NCBI RefSeq assembly: GCF_905220415.1 | Contig: NC_059545.1 | Coordinates: 6,768,001-6,832,000, forward strand | Direction of reading: 5' to 3' | Source of the DNA: Colias croceus | Lineage: Eukaryota > Arthropoda > Insecta > Lepidoptera > Pieridae | Length of the DNA: 64,000 nucleotides | In this document: in pieces, positions 55,559 through 64,000 of the stretch | Layout: the number at the start of each line of letters is the position of its first letter | How positions within the stretch are numbered: the first letter of the stretch is position 1 | Notes under the pieces: model-generated | What the model saw: only the letters and a program-made list of their open reading frames with translations | What the model was told of the DNA's origin: nothing | The model's database searches: none | Program-made: the position numbers and the translations under genes

Positions 55559-55876
55559 ATGAAAAGGAAAACCATCGTACTCCAATGGATCATTTGCATG
55601 ATTTCGTCATGGAACAGTGCTGGAGAATCAAGGAATGTTGGTGTTAGCGGACAAATGTCGTGTCGGGGGCAACGACCCGCCACCGCCAGTCTGCCGACAC
55701 AGCCATCCGATGAAACTATTTCACTGAAAAATCCGGCGCGCCGTATCATTGAAGTCAACCTTGACGATTTGTCGCGTCGTCTGCGTAGCCGCGTGGGTGC
55801 AAGGCCTCGTCCTAGTTCGCTGAATGATCGTACGTTTCGTTACGATTTTTTGTCTCTAGGACAAAGAACTCGCTGA
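55559..55876 (+). CDS. Candidate small secreted protein or peptide precursor
   Basis: A 105-codon frame with ATG directly after a good acceptor (gtagtttttcag|ATG), which suggests a 5' UTR intron. The N-terminus is a signal peptide (MKRKTIVLQWIICMISSWNS, then AG|ES). The mature part is basic, with RR sites after NPA and after IIEVNLDDLS. It ends in RPRPSSLNDRTFRYDFLSLG followed by QRTR. There is no amidation signal (GKR/GRR) and only one cysteine outside the signal peptide. Base composition is clearly less AT-rich than the flanks. I do not recognise a family. It lies on the plus strand within what would be the fourth intron of ZIP11. It could be a neuropeptide-like precursor; chance is the alternative. 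Confidence 0.45.
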   Translation: MKRKTIVLQWIICMISSWNSAGESRNVGVSGQMSCRGQRPATASLPTQPSDETISLKNPARRIIEVNLDDLSRRLRSRVGARPRPSSLNDRTFRYDFLSLGQRTR

Positions 55877-58800
55877 AATCTATACTGTAGTCTTGATGGG
55901 ACCTGGTTATCATAAGGGATGACACGAAAATTCTGCAATGTTTCATAAGCGTGCAATATTATTTGTAATTATATAGACCAAACCTTCTGCCAAGGGTTGC
56001 ACTGAAAAAAGTTCACATTAAAAACTTCCCGCAATAGCTTGGACTCTTAGGAGATATAACTGTTTTGTATGGTCCAGAGGAGATTATGGGTGTTGTGATT
56101 CTAATAATTATTAGAATCAAACAGACAAACATGGTTATTAACTAGAAGTTCTGAGCTATGGGCGACAAATATCGCATATTTGCAATTTATTTCTATATTT
56201 ACTGTACCGTCGATGAAGACTTGATGTTAATTCGACTGTTAGTCCCAATATTTCAGACTTTATTGTTAATAATATACGAAAACAACTATACATGTGTTCA
56301 CACTTCTGTAACACGTGTAATTTGTATGTTCACGAGTGCCTTAACGTATAGAAATTGTCAACGTAAAAAATATGCGCATAATTGAATTATATCTTACACA
56401 TACATTTTTCTATATAAATCAGTAAATAAATTATTAAAATTGGCGATTATATTTAAGAATATGTTTTTTTTTTCAAATTGCGCAAGTTAACAGTCATTTT
56501 ATTTAAATTGAAAATATACCTTGAATGTAGGTAGAAGTAATTTATGCATAATTTATTTATTAATGGATAATTAAAAATGTCGATTTCCGTTTTCAGAGCT
56601 TTTTTTTTTCAAATTGCGTATTTATATATCAATATAAAGTCAATTAAATATCTATTAACTTATGAGCCTATAAAAAGATTAAATTGTGACTGATGTTGTA
56701 GATAAAGATAAAAGAGTAATTCTAATTAATATTATTTATGTATTTTGTTATTTTAAAGAGTGAGCAAAAAGCTTTGTCACTTTCACAATTAGCAGTAGAC
56801 GAATTCACAGACAAATAGATCACTCAAAATAAATATTTACGCTGTAAGCAATGAGAGCCGTTCGATCTATTATTTCCATGAAAGTTGCCAATCTGAGAAG
56901 TGTTTGCCATTCTCAAAATGATATATTGTTATTGCTACATATAAAAAATCCGTTATTATGCTACGTAACTTTTAATTTATAAATGATTTTAAATAAACTA
57001 AGTATTGATTTTTTATATATAGGAAGGTAACGTTCGTACTACATTAGAGATTTTTCACAATCTTTAGGAGCGAACAAATATGTCCGATTATATAATAAGA
57101 ATTCAATATTCAAATTCGTCAGCACGTCCCAAATATAAATAATATCAGTCTGTATGAACGAATGAAGCAAATTTTAATGGAAGGATGCTCTCACAGACGT
57201 TTGTTAATGCGATAAGGGAATTGACAGAGGCCTGTTGTAGTTAGTCGGCCGTTCCACGTAATCGTACAGGTAAAGTGACCGCGTTGCATGCCTCGAGGTG
57301 GCCGGCGAAGGGGGGTGGCGCCCGAGCCCCGAATATAATGGGAGTCGGCAACCGCTTTGTACCCACCGCTGTTATTATGCAGATTAACACCGGCGGGAAT
57401 TTGTTCAAATATCGTAACAAGCTCCCTCCCGGCGCCGGCGCCGATCGCGTTCTTGTAATTTACGATTCAGAAATAATCTGCCTTCACTCGAACGATTTTT
57501 AAGCCATTTCGCTGATTTTGTATTACACCCCGTTGAGAGGAGCAATTTGTGCCCGCTCTCAATGGATTTTTTACGTTGATAGCGGTCAAATTGCATGGGT
57601 ACTTGCATTGTACGAACCGCATTTAAAAGCTATACGGGCAATTTGGTTATTGCAACACTATATTATTATGAAAAAAGAATTGGGCTCTACATTGTAAACA
57701 AACTGTCTTTTGTTTTCAATTGAATCAAAATAATTAAAAGATACCATTTTAATACAACTAAACACAATTGCAATATATTCAGCTATTTAATCAATAATGA
57801 ACATAATATAAAATGAAGACATTAATACGGGTGAAATTTGCAACAGCAATCCTATTGAAGGGCACATTCGAGTTGATAAGTGTAAATGCTGGGAACGGAG
57901 CGGGAGGGACGCGAGGTTGTGTCCGGTCGCATTCCTCCTTAGCCTCCGAGCCCCCTCCCCCTCCTGGCCCCTCTCCCGCCTCGCCCGCCTCTCGACTGCA
58001 TGCCGAACTTTCTGCCGCTTTCCCAACGGGATGGAATGCCGCCTAATTCCTATAACACGTCTACTAAAGTATGCTATTTTATATCGCCGTCCTCTTTTAT
58101 ATCGTCAGATGTTTGATGAGTCTTGTTATATGTTGGTATTTGAGTTGTGATTGATATGTTAGTAAATGTGGAAAATTTTGTAGTAATTCGACTGAGAATT
58201 TCAATGAATTCCTTTCTTTCAATGGACTACCTGTTTCAGTCTTTGAAATGTCTTTTGTCCTGCAATATGAATTTACCGCGCGACGCTCTATTTTCACTGC
58301 ATTAATTTCACAGTACATTCTCATCGACTCAGATAGTTGATGTTGTTACTAATTTGTATAAACGGGTAAGTGTGACATAAAATTCAGTCGATGCACGTGT
58401 TTTTACACACGCGTGCCCTGGTGCATGACCCCGGTGGAATGTACCACGTGCACTAGCCAATGGAATGCGCAACTGTTTACATTTTGTTTGTTTTTTCTTT
58501 GAAAACAATAGCTTTTCAAATTGTTCAATATTCCTTTCTGTGGTAGCCCTCAATGCCGAGTAGCTCTTGTTTAACCTACAAAATCACCATAGATTCACAT
58601 TCCTTTCTCTTTGTACTTACTATTCTTCTTAGTCGAATTGATTGGTATGTTAGAACCAAATTACCATTATGCCATTGCAATTATTGATCTTCATACAGTG
58701 ATATTTATGTAGGTATGTTGCAAAAGTTCAAAACCGTCCCTCTAGTCGCATAATATGTAATATATTACTTTGTTGTATGAATTACACAGTTAGTTCTTAA

Positions 58801-60382
58801 ATCACCTTGAAGCTTTGTTTCCTAGTCTAGATTAACCGAGCTTTAATTAAAACCATTAACGTTACCTATAAAGACTGTAAAATTGGACAATTCGATAACC
58901 AGAAACGAATCAAATCAAACGGACGCATTCCGCGATTCGAGTTCCGCTCTCGAAATAGAGGAGTTTACAAAACGGAGTGGTCATAAAGCGAAGGATATTA
59001 GGAAGCAAGGCACGGCATGCCGGAAAGCGCGTTTCCGGAAGATGTGCGCTGCCGATGCTCTAGATGCGCTTTTACGATTTCCTGCGCGCCCGCGCCGGAC
59101 GCCGCCTCCTTACCGAACGGCGCTAATGACTCATCTACCACGATTGGAGCCAATTCATACTACAAACCCATAATCGGCGCGATAGTGACACTATTGCAAA
59201 AGGCATAGCCCCGCATTAAACTGACCCGACGTTTTGCAACGTGCCAATTTTTTATACCTCGCCTATTCGTTAATCGAGAATTAACCTTTAGCTTTAATCG
59301 TCATCGTGTTCGATACATTATCAGATAAAATTTTACAGCACACTCGGCGCGGTGACATTTATTATCCGTTCCAGAGTTGCAAACTTATTGCAAATGTGCA
59401 ATAAATAATGCCGGTAACTGAACGTTATTGATAAAACGTATAGCACGCTTGCGTAAACGGCTTCAATTAAATGTGCATTTCCTTTTTCATAGCTAGAATT
59501 GCATACGTCAAGTGCATTTCAAGAGAATCGAGAGGTTGATTGCATAAACTCGTCGTTCGTCACGGCAGGCGCCGGCCGCGTCAGTCGTGCATATTCGTAC
59601 GTCATCGCGGTGCCAATAAATGCGCCAATTATTTCTACCAATTGCACGGTATTGCTTATTTCGAAATCGCAATGGCTTCATATTTAATGGTTTGTTATGA
59701 TATTCTTGATGAACAAATGTTTACTATGCTCGAGTCTCGAGTAACTTGTGTGTACAAAATATAACGTAATGAAGAGACTGTTAAGAGAGTCAGTACAATA
59801 TTCTCTTAAAAGTTGATTTATTTATAGAATTAAAACTTTCACCAGAAAAATTTACACTCCAATGTAGTCGCAGATTGCCAGTTGCATAACGTCAATAACT
59901 CCAAGTAAAAAATAAATGATTCTTAAGGCTCGTTACGTTGAGTATCAAATTATTCCAAGATATTATGATATCGATGCATCGAAAAGGTTAATTTATGAAT
60001 CGATTAAGTTTGCCGCAATTTGGACACAAGCCTGTTTCATTCAAGAGTTCAAAGTAAGAATGGTACAACAGGCTATTTCAAATTGTTACGGAAAATACAA
60101 TATTCATTAATGAGAAATACTTGAGTCATGATTGTTTATACTGGTTCTTGTTTTATGCATCGTTTTACCCAGTAAGTCTGTGAATACACTCTACTTTTGA
60201 TTCATTTTTATTACACTTAATTTGGTAAAAGATTTTTTTTTTATTGCAAACAAAGCATTTACTATTTATTCTACTCAACAAAACATTTATGATTTATCAT
60301 ATATATTCCTTAAGTATTTATTGTTTTCATGGAAATGAAATATGAAATATTAGAAACATCATAGAAGTACAAAGGTGTAATA
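55877..60382. other. Non-coding region with GC-rich islands
   Basis: AT-rich background with separate GC-richer islands at about 57180-57650, 57880-58050, 58380-58470, 58880-59280 and 59340-59640. Frames in them start at TTG/GTG or lack splice and domain support. They contain palindromes such as GGCGCCGGCGCC (about 57430) and ACCACGTGCA (about 58443). I found no ZIP11 exon. They may be regulatory. Confidence 0.4.
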
Positions 60383-60946
60383 GTTCAGGATACATCGCCT
60401 ATTTTTGCAAGTGACTACTATCAAGCTAATTTTCAGTTTGTAGCTTTATTTTGATGAGACGCCCAATAATTTCGTGTACGAAAGTCTCGATTGTGGTAGC
60501 TAACAGAGATAACAAGGATAAAAATTTTTGATTTGATGGTTCTCAAATATTTATTACTAACTGAATTTTTTTTTGTTCAATCTCAAGATAATTACCTAAA
60601 TTATTCGAAAAAATATTTGTCCTACAAAATCTATGGTTTGTTCAAAGAGTCCCCCTTTCCAAAGTGTATCGATAACGAGGTCATCATAAATGATTACTAA
60701 CAAGCTGATTTTTTTGTTTTCACTTAGTTAATGTTTATATAATTCAACAGACATATTGTCCTACAAATTGCGTAATAAATATTTGAGAACCATCAAATCA
60801 AAAAATTTTATCCTTGTTGTCTCTGTTAGCTACCACAATCGAGAGTTTCGTACACGAAATTATTCGGTGTCTCATCAAAATAAAGCTACAAACGGAAAAT
60901 CAGCTTGATAGTAGTCACTTGCAAAAATGGGCCATGTATCCTGAAC
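60383..60946. mobile_element. TA-flanked element with long terminal inverted repeats
   Basis: GTTCAGGATACATCGCC on the left and GGGCCATGTATCCTGAAC on the right begin inverted repeats of about 180-190 bp (left arm to about 60570, right arm from about 60764). Shared blocks include GCAAGTGACTACTATCAAGC, GTGGTAGCTAACAGAGA and GATTTGATGGTTCTCAAATA. TA flanks both ends (60381-60382, 60947-60948), as for Tc1/mariner-type elements. The 564-bp element has no ORF. Confidence 0.85.
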
Positions 60947-60948
60947 TA

Positions 60949-63900
60949 TAACGTCTTCCTTAAACATTGTTTTTCATGCAAATGCAAACATGGAAAACAA
61001 GTGCGGTAACAAACAACTCAATTAAATTTAAGGTTCCATGTTGTAGGTTGGTACTACAATTATTAAAAAAAAAATGGAAGTAGGTACCAACACAATTTCA
61101 TTGTGTGTATATTTGTCCAGATGGACATTTAAAAAAAAAACATAACTTAAATATCTGATAGAGATGTACTGTGTAGTCAATAATTATCTGGGTGGTTTTT
61201 TAAATGGTTGGTTACGTTTGTAAGCGTGCACCTAAAATATTGCCTTTGCTATTGCTAATCCTAATAACTAAAAATATTAAACATGTATGTAGATCTGAAG
61301 AAAACGCTGAACATCATCTTCGGTAATAAAGCATTTAAAAATCAGAGTCATAGATTTTTGGTTGATATTCACATCATAGGAACCCCCTTCATAAATTTTT
61401 ATCCTAGTTTATCCAATTTCGAATCATGTGTTCCAAGCCTAAGCGGCCAGTAATGGTAATAAGTAAATCTCGATGGAAGGTCCCGACTCCGCCCTTGACG
61501 CACTTGATGAATGGATGAGTAATGGCCACGGCATTTTTGCACGTGTCTGTTTACGACCTAAACGTGGAATGTTATTGGCATCGGCATGGCGCTATTTTGA
61601 TGTATCAAATTTATGATTAAATTATGCTGATACTAATTATTGTGGTAAAGGGACAGTTTAAAGAAGGCAACTCTCATTTTTATCTGAATTAACATTTGGA
61701 ATATCGCTGAAGATTTATGAAAATGAGTCTTTGAATGTGGGATGTAGGAATTTCTTGAATTTCCATATGTTTTACAATAGATAATGCTGATCTTAAATAG
61801 TTAAATATAGAACTGCAAAACTTATGATCGTAAATTTTCATCTAAGTTAGCAAACTATGCATGCCATCGATTTTTTATCCAGTGCTTATGCTTAGCTCAC
61901 ATGGTAATTATAGCAATTGTAAACATTTATTCATAAAACGAGGCCTTAATAAACGATGCTTGTTAGTCCTCGAAGCACAGGTAGGTACACTAGATCGTGA
62001 TTAATGCTATCGAGTCATCATTGAAGCTTGCAAGGAATGTTGCAGGAGCGAAGGAAATCCGCATTGGCGCCTAGAATGCGTTGTCATACTTACCGTACTT
62101 AGGTGTACTTTGCTCTGTGATATCATACTCATTTGCATACAGGTGATTTTATCGATGATTATACTGTGACATTATTCTTGCGTTCTTCAGTTCCTGATTG
62201 GATCTCGTGACTCAGATATGAAGAGATCAAAGTTCATGAAAAATTTGAATATTGTACGTTGATCGGAATTTTGTAAACGTCTATTGGTTTAAGATTTCTT
62301 AATTAGAATAATCTATTTTTCTTTGTTAAAAATTTTCTTACTTGTATGAATTGGAATAGTTTTTATAACGACAAATGGAACAACTGCTTAGTCATTAGTT
62401 AATTTTTAATTTATCGTGCCATAATATTTAAGCCTGAATATTAGACGCAAAGTCGTAGAAACAAAATATAAAAATGTATAATCGAGACAAAATAAGTTCA
62501 AAATATAATAAATAAAAATAAAATTACATATATTTACATATTTGCCAAAAGAAGGTTATTAAAATAAGTACAGATTACGACAGCGGACCCCGCACTAGGC
62601 CCAGCCTGTCTCGTGGGGCCATAAAACGATTATACAATAAAAATGGAGGTTCACATAGGGTCCAACACGTATAATACATTAATACATGCAACTTTGAACA
62701 TCAGTACGGTATGGTCTACTATTATAGTAATAATAATAGAAGTTATATTATGTTTATTTACACAATTGTACAGTTAAAGTATTCTTAGAGTCTGTTCTGT
62801 CTGATTATTTCTTATTAGTCTTTGGACCCTAGAATGCTTATTAATTTAGTTTTAATATTGAGTAATGTGTATTGCCGGAAGTTAACAAGTTTACTGAATT
62901 TGTTATCCAAGAATGGGAACATAAAATTTTGAAAACGTTTGTAAAAGCAACATTTGGTCAATGGAGTTGGTGCTCATAGCCGTTTTGATGTATTTGAGTA
63001 AAAATTAGATTTTAAGAGTTTTTTATGCATTGAGATAATTGCATGTAAAATATAAAGTCCTCTAACATTTAAAACATTAGCATCCCTGTAGAGAGACACT
63101 GTAGGATAGAAAGGGGGCTTTCGCATATTTGAAAACGATATCTAAATCTTGCTCAAATTTACTAACAATAAAATACTTAGCCAACACAATATTTTAGAAC
63201 GAGACGAGCAAAATAATTTCAACGTGAAGTGTTCATGTCTATTTAAAAGTGCGATCACCGTTACATTTCCAAAAATACATATCATAGACTGTTTAATGAG
63301 TCATTTTTGGCGAGATTTCTCGCGTGCAGACAAGACGGCCTTCCTCCGATTCATCCTTATTTTTAATCAGAATGCGGCTGTGTTTACATCTTTCTCTGTA
63401 TTGTGACATTTTTGGCTAGCCTCCAGTTTGTGACATTGAACAAATTGCCCATCACGTAATCAGCTATGAGACTGATAGCATAAGCAACGGGGTACTTACG
63501 AGAGCCCTTGAATCTATTTCGTGTCCCTATAAATTTCCCTCTGTTTTTTATACCTCTATAATCCATCTGCTTGAATTTGTTTCAAAATTATCTAGTTATT
63601 GAACTAACATGAATCGAAGATATAAATTGAAATAGCAAAGTACTTTATATCAAAGTTCAATTAAACTGGATTTGTTATCAAACGTCAGCTACTTAATACT
63701 TCTTTATGCTATTTACCTTAAATATACTAATGGTTATATTTAAGCTTACCATCAATAATAGTTTTGACACAACAATTGTTTAGAAAAGTGCTTAAGATAG
63801 TTAAGTTCTTCGACTCTTATTTGGCATACTTTTAAGCGGATATGAATCAGCAGAACGAGCGCCGCTCTATATTGCCGCTTTCAAATAACTGCTTGGTGAA

Positions 63901-64000
63901 ACTCAAGCTGTAAACGTTAAGGATAAAATGTTATCACTAGCATATGCCTAAACATAAGGTTGAGTGATATTAACCTGTTTCAAGCTCGCCGGCGTCATGT
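60949..64000. other. AT-rich non-coding right end
   Basis: No supportable gene. A short GC-rich block at about 62580-62632 (GGACCCCGCACTAGGCCCAG and TGTCTCGTGGGGCC), next to AT-rich sequence, looks like the 3' end of a minus-strand non-LTR element. The frames at 63149 and 63384 have no supporting signals. Confidence 0.45.

Noticed and set aside
57275..58150. Frames in the GC-rich islands considered as ZIP11 or other exons
   Set aside because: No ZIP motif, no transmembrane pattern, no phase-2 acceptor leading into a matching sequence.
58883..59208. Two overlapping frames in a GC-rich island
   Set aside because: The longer one starts at TTG, the frames compete, and the low-complexity Arg/Pro content reflects local GC content.

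Overview
The window looks like a piece of a lepidopteran (moth or butterfly) nuclear genome. It is AT-rich. Its genes are split into short exons by GT-AG introns. It is full of dispersed repeats of the type common in Lepidoptera, including elements ending in GCTAGT, TIR-bearing MITEs, and non-LTR retrotransposons with a PHD plus Baculo_FP-like ORF1. There are no operons, CRISPR arrays or bacterial features. The species cannot be named from the sequence alone.

Layout. 1-5.4 kb: AT-rich, repeats only. 5440-5549 (-): first coding exon of a gene that runs out of the window to the left; its peptide resembles the SoxE dimerisation motif (tentative). 9649-11967 (+): DBR1, the lariat debranching enzyme, complete in five exons. 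13116-13990 (-): an aprataxin-like gene, complete in two exons. 16064-27126 (-): a secreted/transmembrane zona pellucida (ZP) domain protein, reconstructed here from eight exons, with a 31-nt microexon and a 6.9-kb first intron. 30.5-36.8 kb: a GC-rich retroelement piece, then an apparently intact non-LTR retrotransposon on the minus strand. Between that element's ORF1 and ORF2 lies a third, repeat-built, membrane-like open frame. 37-40 kb: hAT-like and piggyBac-like non-autonomous elements. 43664-50880 (+): the first four coding exons of a ZIP11-type (SLC39A11) zinc transporter; the remaining exons were not found and probably lie to the right. 55287-55444: a tRNA-like Pol III unit inside a perfect 34-bp inverted repeat. 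55559-55876 (+): a candidate small secreted protein or peptide precursor. 56-64 kb: mostly non-coding, with GC-rich islands and a large inverted-repeat element.

The host genes have no obvious joint pathway: RNA lariat turnover, DNA-end repair, apical matrix or cuticle attachment, and zinc transport. A shared feature is a cluster of TTGACA/TGTCAA motifs about 170-280 bp upstream of the start codon of DBR1, aprataxin and ZIP11. The most unusual object is the open frame of about 380 codons joining ORF1 and ORF2 of the retrotransposon. It consists largely of exact-period 201-bp repeats, has no early AUG, and overlaps both neighbouring ORFs. Many short open frames elsewhere begin at TTG or GTG or are shadows, and are not annotated.
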